The notes under the pieces were generated by a model. That model was not told where the DNA came from. It saw nothing but the letters and a program-made list of their open reading frames with translations, and searched no databases. Shown one piece after another: positions 17,625 through 25,239 of a stretch of 64,000 bases of DNA; position 1 is the stretch's first letter; each line of letters begins with the position of its first letter. The stretch spans positions 60,519 through 124,518 of the forward strand of contig NZ_JADNHZ010000004.1 of assembly GCF_015554145.1 (NCBI RefSeq). Reading direction: 5' to 3'. A program made the position numbers and the translations under genes. This DNA comes from Collinsella aerofaciens (GTDB taxonomy: Bacteria; Actinomycetota; Coriobacteriia; Coriobacteriales; Coriobacteriaceae).

Positions 17625-19144
17625 TGGTCCCTCCTTCCCTGGTACATCGCCGCCTCGAGCACGTGGTCCTGCGTCACCTGCTCGCTCTCGGCGACATCTG
17701 CGATCGTGCGCGCAATGCGAACAAGGCGCACGATGCCACGCCCTGTGAGATGCGTGCGCTTCGACAGGCCGAGCACACACTTCTCCGCCGCATCATCGAG
17801 CTCAAAGGTCGAAACGACGCCGTCAATGGACCGAGTCTCGTCATCCTCGGCCTCGGCATCCGCATCGTCCATGCGGGATTCGCGCCAAGCGCGAAAGGCG
17901 CGACCGCGCACAACGTAGTCACGTAACTCGGCCGACGACATGCCCTCCGCACCCTCGATAATCACTTGAGGGTCGGGACGGGTCACATCGATCATCATGT
18001 CGATACGGTCGGCCAAAGGACCGCGCAGTTTAGACCGATAGCGCTCGACCATCGCCGCCGAGCAGCGACACGGCACCTCGCGATCGCCCAAAAAGCCGCA
18101 GGGGCAGGGATTGCTCGCAGCCAGCAGCTGAAAGCGCGACGGGAAGGTAAAAGCCCCGTCGACGCGTACGATCCTCACGTAGCCGCGCTCGATGGGCTGA
18201 CGCAGCGTCTGCAGCACGCCAGTGGGAAACTCGGCAAGCTCGTCCAAAAAGAGCACGCCGCCATGAGCAAGGCTGATCTCACCCGGGTGCACCGGGCGCC
18301 CACCGCCGATAAGACCTGCGGTCGAAATACTGTGATGGGGACTGCGGAAGGGCCGGTGCCCCGCCAACAAGCCATCAATGTTCTCACCCAAAACCGAATG
18401 GATGCACAGCGCCTCCTGTTGATCCTCAACGGAAAGCTCGGGCAGGATGCCGGTCATACGACGCGCGAGCATCGTCTTGCCCGATCCCGGGGACCCGATC
18501 ATGAGCAAGCCGAGTTCTCCTGCCGCCGCAAGCGCCATGCCGCGTTTAGCGACTTCCTGCCCCAGCACGTCGGCATAGTCGAGCTCAGGCTCAAAGGTCG
18601 CCTCGACGCCCTCGGAATCCAGATAGTGCCGAGCCGCCTCGCCCATGCCATGGGCAAGCTGAGACAAATGATCGATGAATCCACAATCCACGCCCGCGAG
18701 CGGCACATGCTGGTCTGACCTGCCGGCGATAAAGGACAGCCCCATATCACGCGCCAATAGCTGAAACGCCACCTCGCCCTTGACGGGAAGCACCGTACCG
18801 TCCAAGCCGAGCTCGCCGGCGATAAGGCAGCGATCGAGGTTGTCACGGGGAATCTGCCCATCGGCCGCCAGAACCGCGATGGCGATGGGCAGATCAAAGC
18901 CGCTACCGGTCTTGCGAATATCGCCGGGCGCTAGGTTGACCGTAATGCCCGAGCGTGGGATCTCGAACCCGGCGGAGCGCATCGCGCAGCGAATACGACC
19001 GCGTGACTCCATCACCTCCATACTCGGAATGCCGAGCATTTGGATGCCCGGAACACCACCGGCAAGCGAGACCTCGACCGTGACGTGAATCGCCTCGACG
19101 CCACGGATGCAGGCCGCGTGAACGGCAAACGTCTCGAACGCCAT
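17621..19144 (-). CDS. comM: YifB/ComM family Mg-chelatase-like AAA+ ATPase
   Basis: ComM is a hexameric helicase that helps branch migration during integration of transforming DNA. The 507-residue protein has an N-terminal S5-like domain 2 (about 1-170, with VEVSLAGGVPGIQMLGIP), Walker A GSPGSGKTMLARR, Walker B GGVLFLDELAEF and the sensor region AASNPCPCGFLGD with its four-cysteine cluster (CPCG...CRC). The C-terminal Mg-chelatase domain follows. The start at ATG 19144 overlaps the yraN TGA. Together with yraN and dprA it forms a compact DNA-uptake cassette. Confidence 0.94.
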   Translation of the reverse strand: MAFETFAVHAACIRGVEAIHVTVEVSLAGGVPGIQMLGIPSMEVMESRGRIRCAMRSAGFEIPRSGITVNLAPGDIRKTGSGFDLPIAIAVLAADGQIPRDNLDRCLIAGELGLDGTVLPVKGEVAFQLLARDMGLSFIAGRSDQHVPLAGVDCGFIDHLSQLAHGMGEAARHYLDSEGVEATFEPELDYADVLGQEVAKRGMALAAAGELGLLMIGSPGSGKTMLARRMTGILPELSVEDQQEALCIHSVLGENIDGLLAGHRPFRSPHHSISTAGLIGGGRPVHPGEISLAHGGVLFLDELAEFPTGVLQTLRQPIERGYVRIVRVDGAFTFPSRFQLLAASNPCPCGFLGDREVPCRCSAAMVERYRSKLRGPLADRIDMMIDVTRPDPQVIIEGAEGMSSAELRDYVVRGRAFRAWRESRMDDADAEAEDDETRSIDGVVSTFELDDAAEKCVLGLSKRTHLTGRGIVRLVRIARTIADVAESEQVTQDHVLEAAMYQGRRDQ

Positions 19145-19629
19145 CACGACACCTGCCAATCGAACGCGTTGTACTGATGCTCGATCTCGGCGATATGCCC
19201 GCCACGAATGGTGACACCCACGGCATCGAAGCGAATCGCCTTGAGCGGATAATGCTCCATGAGATAGCAACTTGCGATGCGGCGGTAGCGGCGTTGCTTT
19301 TGGGCGTCCACGGCCTCCTCGGGAAAGACCCGCGTGCTGCAATCCAGTGCGACGCGTCTGGTCTTGACCTCGGCCATCACCACGACATCGTCGAGTTCAT
19401 CGAGCAGCACCAGATCGGCCTCGCCCTCGGAGCAACGATAACCCTGCTCCAGCAAGGTGTAGCCGCGCTCGTTAAAGTAGTCGATGGTGATCAGCTCGCC
19501 CAGCATGCCCAGCTCGCGGGGACTGAGTCCCTTGATAAACTCAGGCGTCATCGCCCCGCAGTCGAGCTCGCCGTTTTCCCAACGCTCCTTGAGCTGCTGC
19601 GTCTTGCTCTTTTTGCTTGCGGCACTCAT
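19144..19629 (-). CDS. YraN/UPF0102 family nuclease-fold protein
   Basis: The family has a restriction-endonuclease-like fold, and its function is unsettled. The core signature is intact: GELITIDYFNERGYTLL, then GEADLVLLDELDDVVVMAEVKTRR with the catalytic-type Glu...Asp...Glu-x-Lys. A 40-residue N-terminal extension rich in Lys and Glu makes it longer (161 residues) than the typical 115-130. AGGAGA lies 6 nt before ATG 19629. It heads yraN-comM-dprA-trmFO-xerC with overlapping or near-overlapping ends, which hints at a role alongside recombination. Confidence 0.88.
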   Translation of the reverse strand: MSAASKKSKTQQLKERWENGELDCGAMTPEFIKGLSPRELGMLGELITIDYFNERGYTLLEQGYRCSEGEADLVLLDELDDVVVMAEVKTRRVALDCSTRVFPEEAVDAQKQRRYRRIASCYLMEHYPLKAIRFDAVGVTIRGGHIAEIEHQYNAFDWQVS

Positions 19630-19727
19630 GGGGTCTCCTTTCCCGCACGCTGCATTGCCCCGATGATGAGGGCACCTTTCGTGCGGGTAAGTACCGGAAG
19701 CAAACCAAAAGCTGACCAAATGCCGTC

Positions 19728-19769
19728 AAAAAACGGGCCGTACGCAGCAATGGTGTTGCATACGGCCCG
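19728..19769 (-). terminator. Terminator after rnhB
   Basis: CGGGCCGTACGCA (19734-19746) pairs with TGCATACGGCCCG (19757-19769) with one wobble, followed on the minus strand by TTTTTT. It splits rnhB from the yraN operon, which must therefore have its own promoter in the 98 bp that follow. I could not identify that promoter with confidence. Confidence 0.9.
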
Positions 19770-19818
19770 CCACCAGCAGGTTTATAAAACCCCAGAGGTC
19801 CCTGTCTCCACAATTGAC

Positions 19819-20607
19819 CTAGAAAAGGCGCTCAGTCTGCAGAAAGTTTCCGCAAAAGCTCACGCGGTGCAGTGGACAAAGTCCATGTTTGCGAATGGCC
19901 TCGATATGCTCGGGGCTTGCATAGCCCTTCGACTCGGCCAGATGGTACTCGGGATACTCGGCGTCGTACTCGACCATCATCTCGTCACGCGTGACCTTGG
20001 CCATGATGGACGCCGCGGCGATGCAGGCGATTTTGGCATCGCCCTTCACCACATCGCGCTCGTTAGGAACGGCGCCCAAGGGGTTACCATCCATGAGGAC
20101 GCAGTCGGGCTCAAGTCCCGTATCGGCCACGGCGCCCGCAACGGCGGTACGGATAGCACGGGCCATGCCCATTTCATCGATATCCTTCGGCGCGATATGG
20201 CAAAAACCGATCGCCGTCGCCACCTCGGCAATCTTCACTGAGAGCAACTCGCGGCGCGCGGGCGTGAGCTTTTTGGAATCGTTGATGCCCCAGACGCGCG
20301 GCTCCATAGGAAGGCAGACGGCGCATACCGTCAAAGGACCGGCCACCGATCCGCGACCCACCTCGTCGACACCAACGACTACCCCATCGCCGCCAAGCTC
20401 ATGCATAAGCTCGTACATGTCATTGACGCGCTCGCGCTCGGCAAGTTCCTTGGCATGGCGCTTAAGAGCACGCTCGCAAGCCTTGATCACCTGCTGGCGC
20501 GGGTCCTCGCGATAATGCTCCACGAGGGCGGGGATCTCCTCAAACGTAGCGCTCGCCAACTCACCGGCAACCTCCGATGCCGAAACCGAGCTCGTCATAT
20601 TGGCCAT
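19819..20607 (-). CDS. rnhB: Ribonuclease HII
   Basis: RNase HII cuts the RNA strand of RNA-DNA hybrids and removes single ribonucleotides from DNA. The catalytic region starts at VVVGVDEVGRGSVAGPLTVCAV (DEVGRG with the Asp-Glu pair), continues with WGINDSKKLTPARRE and has a third acidic residue in CVLMDGNPLG. About 75 N-terminal residues (helical, charged) precede the core, as in the long Firmicute-type enzymes. I choose ATG 20607 because AAGGAGG lies 7-8 nt upstream; the frame continues six codons further up. The product has 262 residues. Confidence 0.95.
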   Translation of the reverse strand: MANMTSSVSASEVAGELASATFEEIPALVEHYREDPRQQVIKACERALKRHAKELAERERVNDMYELMHELGGDGVVVGVDEVGRGSVAGPLTVCAVCLPMEPRVWGINDSKKLTPARRELLSVKIAEVATAIGFCHIAPKDIDEMGMARAIRTAVAGAVADTGLEPDCVLMDGNPLGAVPNERDVVKGDAKIACIAAASIMAKVTRDEMMVEYDAEYPEYHLAESKGYASPEHIEAIRKHGLCPLHRVSFCGNFLQTERLF

Positions 20608-20631
20608 ACCAGGCCCTCCTTGCATGCAAAT

Positions 20632-20666
20632 CAGATAAAAAGAAGGGCCACCCGAAGGTGACCCTT
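20632..20666 (-). terminator. Terminator after rplS with UUCG loop
   Basis: AAGGGCCACC (20643-20652) and GGTGACCCTT (20657-20666) pair with a TTCG tetraloop on the minus strand and end in CTTTTTATC. The C(UUCG)G-type loop is very stable. rnhB starts 25 bp further on, so its expression depends on readthrough or a promoter inside the hairpin region. Confidence 0.88.
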
Positions 20667-20700
20667 GTGTCCAAACGAGTGGACAGACGCTGCGATCTTC

Positions 20701-21042
20701 TTAGCGCTTCTCGGGGATGCGAGCAGCCTTGCCCACCTTGTCGCGGAGGTAGTACAGCTTGGCGCGACGGACGCGACCATGACGAACGACCTCGAGCTTG
20801 GCGATCTTGGGGCTGTGAAGCGGGAAGGTACGCTCAACACCGACACCGAAGGACATCTTGCGGACGGTGAAGGTCTCGCGGGCACCGGCGCCGGCCATGC
20901 GGATGACGTCGCCCTGGAAGACCTGGATGCGCTCGCGGTCGCCTTCCTTAATGCGGTAGTGAACCTTGACGTTGTCGGCGACGCGAACCTGAGGAATGTC
21001 CTCGCGGATCTGCTGACGCTCGATTGCGCGGATGTAATCCAT
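20701..21042 (-). CDS. rplS: 50S ribosomal protein L19
   Basis: L19 lies at the 30S-50S interface. The 113-residue sequence has the hallmark blocks [39 protein letters not shown] (positions 42-80) and [10 protein letters not shown] use ATG 21042, since AAGGA is 7 nt upstream; a TTG two codons before lies in the spacer. In most bacteria rplS follows trmD directly. Here it has its own promoter, its own terminator, and is separated from trmD by about 7.8 kb. Confidence 0.97.
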   Translation of the reverse strand: MDYIRAIERQQIREDIPQVRVADNVKVHYRIKEGDRERIQVFQGDVIRMAGAGARETFTVRKMSFGVGVERTFPLHSPKIAKLEVVRHGRVRRAKLYYLRDKVGKAARIPEKR

Positions 21043-21048
21043 GTGCAA

Positions 21049-21105
21049 TTCCTTACTCTTCTAGAGGTGCCGTACCACCCTGGCCGGCACGTAGTTGAAC
21101 AAACG
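21049..21105 (-). promoter_or_regulatory. Short structured leader of rplS
   Basis: The 60-nt leader contains GTGCCG and CGGCAC (minus strand) around a 12-nt loop, a 6-bp stem about 25 nt ahead of the ribosome site. An L19 leader RNA is known from Firmicutes. Whether this is related cannot be decided by eye. Confidence 0.35.
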
Positions 21106-21111
21106 TATTTG

Positions 21112-21139
21112 AGTATACACGCGCGGGTTTCTGCTGCAA
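21112..21139 (-). promoter_or_regulatory. Promoter of rplS
   Basis: On the minus strand TTGCAG (21139-21134) and TATACT (21117-21112) are separated by 16 bp, giving a start about 63 nt before the rplS ATG. Confidence 0.65.
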
Positions 21140-21184
21140 GAACAATTTTTTACGCAGACAAAAAGACAAAACCCGCACATGATA

Positions 21185-21214
21185 ACCGCCCGCCTCACGA
21201 ATGAGACGGGCGGT
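21185..21214 (-). terminator. Hairpin after ppdK (probable terminator)
   Basis: ACCGCCCGCCTCA (21185-21197) pairs with TGAGACGGGCGGT (21202-21214) with one wobble and a 4-nt loop. The minus-strand tail is only TTATC, with a second U-rich tract 10-20 nt further on. It lies 38 bp beyond the ppdK stop. Confidence 0.7.
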
Positions 21215-21252
21215 ATGAAGGGGCGCTACGCTAGGCGTCGATGCGCAGGGGG

Positions 21253-24003
21253 CTAGGCGCTGCGCTTGGCCTCGAGCTTGGCCTGAGCGGCAGCCAGGCG
21301 CGCGAGGGGCACGCGATAGGGCGAGCAGGACACGTAGTCCACGTTGGCCACGTTAAACAGGCCCTTGATGGACTTGGGGTCGCCGCCGTGCTCGCCGCAC
21401 ACGCCAAAGTGCATGTCGGGATTGGTGGCGCGGCCCTTCTCGACGGCCAAGCGCACGAGCTCCAGCACCGCCGTGTCGATAGTCTCGAAGGGATTGTCCT
21501 TCAGGATCTTCTTGTGCATGTACAGCGGGATGAACTTGGCCTCGGCATCGTCACGAGAGAAGCCGAAGGTCGTCTGCGTGAGGTCGTTGGTGCCAAAGCA
21601 GAAGAAGTCGGCATGATGGGCGATCTCGTCAGCGACCATGCAGGCACGCGGCAGCTCGAGCATCGTGCCCACGGGAATATTGAGCTCGACGCCTTCCTCG
21701 GCGGAAACCTCTGCGATCACGCGCTCGATGACCTCGCGGGTCTGGACATGCTCAGCCGTGATGGAAACGAGCGGAACCATGATCTCGGGGCGCGGGTCGA
21801 CACCATCCTTGATAAGGCGGGCAGCAGCCGTGGCCACAGCGCGGACCTGCATGAGCGGCAGATCGCCAAAGACGACGGACAGGCGCACGCCGCGCAGGCC
21901 GAGCATCGGGTTGGACTCGACCATGCCGTCAATGCGACGCAGGCGGGCGCGCAGGACGGCAAGCTCTTCCTCGCTGACGCCAGCGGCTTCCTTCTTGGTG
22001 ATGGCGACCTCGAGGTCGCGAGGATTATCCAGGAACTCATGAAGCGGCGGATCGAGCAGGCGGACGACCACATCGCAACCGGACATGGTCTTGAACATCG
22101 CCAGGAAGTCCTCGGTCTGAACCTTGAGCAGGTCGGCCAGGGCCTGCTGCTTCACGGCCTCATCGTCAGACAGGATAAAGCTCTGGATGATGTTCTTACG
22201 GTCGCCTAGGAACATGTGCTCGGTGCGGCACAGGCCAATAGCCTCGGCGCCAAACTCGAGTGCGAGCTCGGCATCCTCGGGATTGTCGGCGTTGACGCGC
22301 ACATGGTTGGCATGGCCACAGGTCTCGTCCAGACGAATCTCATCGGCCCAGGACAGGATAGTGTCCAGATCGCCGGTGAGCTCGGCCGAGACCAGATCAA
22401 CGGCGCCGTCGACGACGATACCCTGGGTACCGTCGATGGAAATGACATCGCCCTCGCGCAGCACGCGGTCGATGCCCTCGATACGCACGACCTTCTCGGC
22501 GGCGTCGATGTGGAAGCGCTCAACGCCGCAGACACAGGGCGTACCCATGCCGCGGGCGATAACGGCGGCATGGCTCGTCTTGCCACCGTGGCTGGTCAGG
22601 ATGCCCTCGGCGGCGACCATGCCCTTCAGGTCGTCGGGGTTGGTCTCCCAACGAACCAGAATGACCTTGTGACCCTCGTTGGCGCGCGCGACGGCGTCAT
22701 CACTCGAGAACACGACCTCGCCCACGGCGGCACCGGGGCTGGCGTTAAGGCCGCTGGCCAGGGCCTCGTACTTCTTGGAGGCGTCGAACTGCGGGTGCAG
22801 GAGCTGATCGAGCTGTGCGGGGTCGATGCGGCTCACGGCCTCCTCGCGGGTGATGAGGCCCTCCTCGACCATTTCGATAGCAATGCGCAGGGCGGCAGTG
22901 GCGGTGCGCTTGCCCACGCGGGTCTGGAGCATCCAGAGCTTGCCCTGCTCGATGGTGAACTCGATATCGCACATATCGCGATAGTGATCCTCGAGCGTCA
23001 GGAACACGCGCTCGAGCTCCTCGCCTGCGGACTCGAGGCCCGAGGTGGTCTTGAGGTCGGCGATGGGCTCGGTGTTTCTGATGCCGGCGACGACGTCCTC
23101 GCCCTGGGCATTCACCAAAAAGTCGCCATAGAACTCCTTGGTGCCGTCGGCCGGGTTGCGCGTAAAGGCGACGCCGGTCGCAGAGGTCTCGCCCTTGTTG
23201 CCAAAGGCCATGGCCTGGACGTTGACGGCGGTGCCGAGCTCGTCGGAAATGCCGTGCTGCTTGCGGTAGATGCAGGCGCGCTCGTTCATCCAGCTGCCAA
23301 AGACGGCCTGGATGGCAAGGCGCAGCTGGAGCTCCGGATCGTGCGGGAAGACGTGCTTACCGTCGGCGACCTCGAGCTCGGGGTACAGGGCGGCCTCGAC
23401 GTTATCGGAGAAAATGCCCTTAAAAGTCTCGACGAGCTCCTGCAGGTCCTCGGCCGAAAGATCGGAATCGACGCGAACGCCGGCGACCAGGCGGGCCTGG
23501 GTCAGGGCGTTCTCGAATAGGTCGGCGTCGACGCCCATGACGACGTTGGAGAACATCTGGATAAAGCGACGGTAGCTGTCCCAGGCAAAGCGCGGGTTCT
23601 GCGTCTGCGCGATAAGGCCCTGGACGGAATCGTCGTTGAGGCCCAGGTTGAGGACCGTGTCCATCATGCCGGGCATGGAGAACGGAGCGCCCGAGCGAAC
23701 CGACACGAGCAGCGGATCGGAGGCATCGCCGAGTTTCTTGCCGCAACGGGCCTCGAGGTCCGCCTCGGCGGCAACGATCTCATCGAGTGCGCCTTCGGGC
23801 CAGACGTTGCCGGCACCGGAGTACTCGACACAGGTCTGGCAGGTAATGGTAAAGCCACCGGGAACCGGCAGACCGATGCGGCTCATCTCGGCAAGGTTTG
23901 CGCCTTTGCCGCCAAGCACGAAGTTCATGGATTTGTCGCCCTCAGTGACACAGGTGCCCTGGGCGTCGGTTCCAAAACGGTAAACCCTCTTGCAATCGCT
24001 CAC
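21253..24003 (-). CDS. ppdK: Pyruvate, phosphate dikinase
   Basis: PPDK interconverts pyruvate, ATP and Pi with PEP, AMP and PPi. In anaerobes it serves glycolysis with PPi or supplies PEP. The 916 residues are full length: the ATP-grasp N-domain begins at FVLGGKGANLAEM, the swivelling phosphohistidine domain has GGKTSHAAVIARGMGTPC with the catalytic His, and the C-terminal TIM barrel has GLCRTEHMF, PMLGLRGVRL, and FFCFGTNDLTQTTFGFSRDD. The Thr two residues before the His is the site that PDRP-type regulators phosphorylate, and ppsR is adjacent. Its 326-bp upstream region carries phased repeats. PEP made here is also a substrate of the DAHP synthase at 52.4 kb. Confidence 0.97.
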   Translation of the reverse strand: MSDCKRVYRFGTDAQGTCVTEGDKSMNFVLGGKGANLAEMSRIGLPVPGGFTITCQTCVEYSGAGNVWPEGALDEIVAAEADLEARCGKKLGDASDPLLVSVRSGAPFSMPGMMDTVLNLGLNDDSVQGLIAQTQNPRFAWDSYRRFIQMFSNVVMGVDADLFENALTQARLVAGVRVDSDLSAEDLQELVETFKGIFSDNVEAALYPELEVADGKHVFPHDPELQLRLAIQAVFGSWMNERACIYRKQHGISDELGTAVNVQAMAFGNKGETSATGVAFTRNPADGTKEFYGDFLVNAQGEDVVAGIRNTEPIADLKTTSGLESAGEELERVFLTLEDHYRDMCDIEFTIEQGKLWMLQTRVGKRTATAALRIAIEMVEEGLITREEAVSRIDPAQLDQLLHPQFDASKKYEALASGLNASPGAAVGEVVFSSDDAVARANEGHKVILVRWETNPDDLKGMVAAEGILTSHGGKTSHAAVIARGMGTPCVCGVERFHIDAAEKVVRIEGIDRVLREGDVISIDGTQGIVVDGAVDLVSAELTGDLDTILSWADEIRLDETCGHANHVRVNADNPEDAELALEFGAEAIGLCRTEHMFLGDRKNIIQSFILSDDEAVKQQALADLLKVQTEDFLAMFKTMSGCDVVVRLLDPPLHEFLDNPRDLEVAITKKEAAGVSEEELAVLRARLRRIDGMVESNPMLGLRGVRLSVVFGDLPLMQVRAVATAAARLIKDGVDPRPEIMVPLVSITAEHVQTREVIERVIAEVSAEEGVELNIPVGTMLELPRACMVADEIAHHADFFCFGTNDLTQTTFGFSRDDAEAKFIPLYMHKKILKDNPFETIDTAVLELVRLAVEKGRATNPDMHFGVCGEHGGDPKSIKGLFNVANVDYVSCSPYRVPLARLAAAQAKLEAKRSA

Positions 24004-24329
24004 GATACTTCCCCTTCCATGCGCTTGCGCGCACGACCGTGGTAACGAATCGACCCGCCGGATGCGGGCCGTGAGGGAACTATACGGCGGGTTTTGGACA
24101 GGCTTGAGCAGAGGGTGCGCGGTTTGGTAAACGTGCTAAAACCGGCGGTAAACGGTAGGTAAAGGTGGCTACCTTATGAAGATACCACTACAAGGAAAGT
24201 GCAGGTCGGATGCGATGTATTTGCTAAATCGCTTTACCATTTATCAGCATTATTTCCAAGTATTCTCTTTGGTTAGCTAAAAGAGCCCCGTCCCAAATTA
24301 GCTACCCAAACAACCTTGTCCCAAGTGAG
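24004..24329. other. ppdK-ppsR intergenic region, 326 bp, no gene
   Basis: No reading frame with a ribosome site was seen. From the ppdK side it holds the presumed ppdK -10 box, three phased GGTAAA repeats (24126-24165), an AT-rich stretch (24215-24275), and a 60-bp intergenic repeat (24271-24332) that runs into the ppsR stop codon. Confidence 0.7.
24079..24165 (-). promoter_or_regulatory. ppdK promoter region with three phased repeats
   Basis: TATAGT (minus, 24084-24079) is a fair -10 box about 80 bp before the ppdK start, with no clear -35 element. Upstream lie GGTAAACG (24126-24133), GGTAAACG (24147-24154) and GGTAAAGG (24158-24165). Their starts are 21 and 11 bp apart, close to whole helical turns, so a regulator could bind all on one DNA face. 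A fourth, inverted copy CTTTACC lies at 24232-24238. Confidence 0.5.
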
Positions 24330-24332
24330 CTA
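24271..24332 (-). repeat. Intergenic repeat (two tandem copies) at the ppsR 3' end
   Basis: Read on the minus strand, the ppsR TAG is followed by CTCACTTGGGACAAGG, then CTAATTTGGGACGGGGCT and TTTTAGCTAACC. The first two are diverged tandem copies of a CTMAYTTGGGACRRGG core. GGTTAGCTAA (24271-24280) and TTAGCTACCC (24298-24307) make an imperfect inverted repeat around the second copy. Related sequence lies after rsfS and after rpmB. Confidence 0.6.
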
Positions 24333-25205
24333 CTTTTGTTGAGCGCGGCGGGCGGCACGGCGGGCTCTTGCCTCTTGAATCTCTTCGAGGTGAGCAATGA
24401 TCTCGGCAGCGCTTTCCTCGATGGCTTTGCCGTCGGTACGCACAACAAAGCAGCCTAAGCGCTTCATGAGGGCACGAGCTTCCTCAAGCTCGCTGCGCAC
24501 GCTCTCAGGCTCGGCATAGGAGCCGGCAACGGCACGGGCGTAGTCATCGCCCAAGCGGCTATCGCGAATCTCAGAAATAACGTCGACGGTCGAAATCAGG
24601 CCGAACAGGTGCATCGGGTCAACCTCGTAAATCGACTTGGGCGGCTCCATGCCATGCGCCAGTGGGACATTGGCGACCTTGTAGCCCTGATAGGCTAAAT
24701 ACATCGACAGCGGCGTCTTGGATGTACGCGACACACCCAGCAGCACGATATCGGCACCCGACAGATCGTCGCAACCACGACCGTCATCGTGCTCAACGAA
24801 ATACTCCATGGCCTCGATACGATGGAAATAGCGGTCATCGGTCTTGTGAATCACGCCCGCAACGCACTTGGGCGGCACACCGATGAGCGACGACAGCACG
24901 GCAAGCGTCGGGCCGATCAGGTCGACCGAACGGATATGCAGCATACCCAGGTAATCGAGCACGCGGGCGCGAAGCGCCGGATCGACAATGGTATGGAACA
25001 CGGCGACATCGCGATGGTCGGCATCGACGCGCGGCCCCACAAATGACTTGACCTGCTCCACGGAGGTCACCTTGGGCAGGCGCAAAACGCGAAAAGCCCC
25101 TTCATCAAATTGCCCGGACGCCGCAAGCACCACCTCACAAGCGGTATCGCCGAGCGAGTCGGAGATAACGATAACGGTGGGACGAGCGGTGACCGGACAA
25201 TCCAT
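24330..25205 (-). CDS. ppsR: PPDK/PEP synthase regulatory kinase/phosphorylase (DUF299)
   Basis: Members of this family phosphorylate a Thr next to the catalytic His of PPDK or PEP synthase with ADP, switching the enzyme off, and reverse it with phosphate. The 291-residue protein has ISDSLGDTACEV at the N-terminus and the family P-loop-like GVSRTSKTPLSMYLAYQGYKVANVPLA at about 160-186. AAGGAG sits 6 nt before ATG 25205. The gene lies between glyS and ppdK, and PPDK shows the expected Thr-Ser-His target. That makes PPDK, not PEP synthase, the likely partner. Confidence 0.93.
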   Translation of the reverse strand: MDCPVTARPTVIVISDSLGDTACEVVLAASGQFDEGAFRVLRLPKVTSVEQVKSFVGPRVDADHRDVAVFHTIVDPALRARVLDYLGMLHIRSVDLIGPTLAVLSSLIGVPPKCVAGVIHKTDDRYFHRIEAMEYFVEHDDGRGCDDLSGADIVLLGVSRTSKTPLSMYLAYQGYKVANVPLAHGMEPPKSIYEVDPMHLFGLISTVDVISEIRDSRLGDDYARAVAGSYAEPESVRSELEEARALMKRLGCFVVRTDGKAIEESAAEIIAHLEEIQEARARRAARRAQQK

Positions 25206-25239
25206 GCGGGGCTCCTTTTGCGCTTATGCGCAGGCTGGC

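Noticed and set aside
16689..17780. N-terminally longer DprA starting at 17780
   Set aside because: The first 52 codons overlap comM, are Arg/His/Cys-rich and have no ribosome site. ATG 17624 has GGAGG and overlaps the comM stop.
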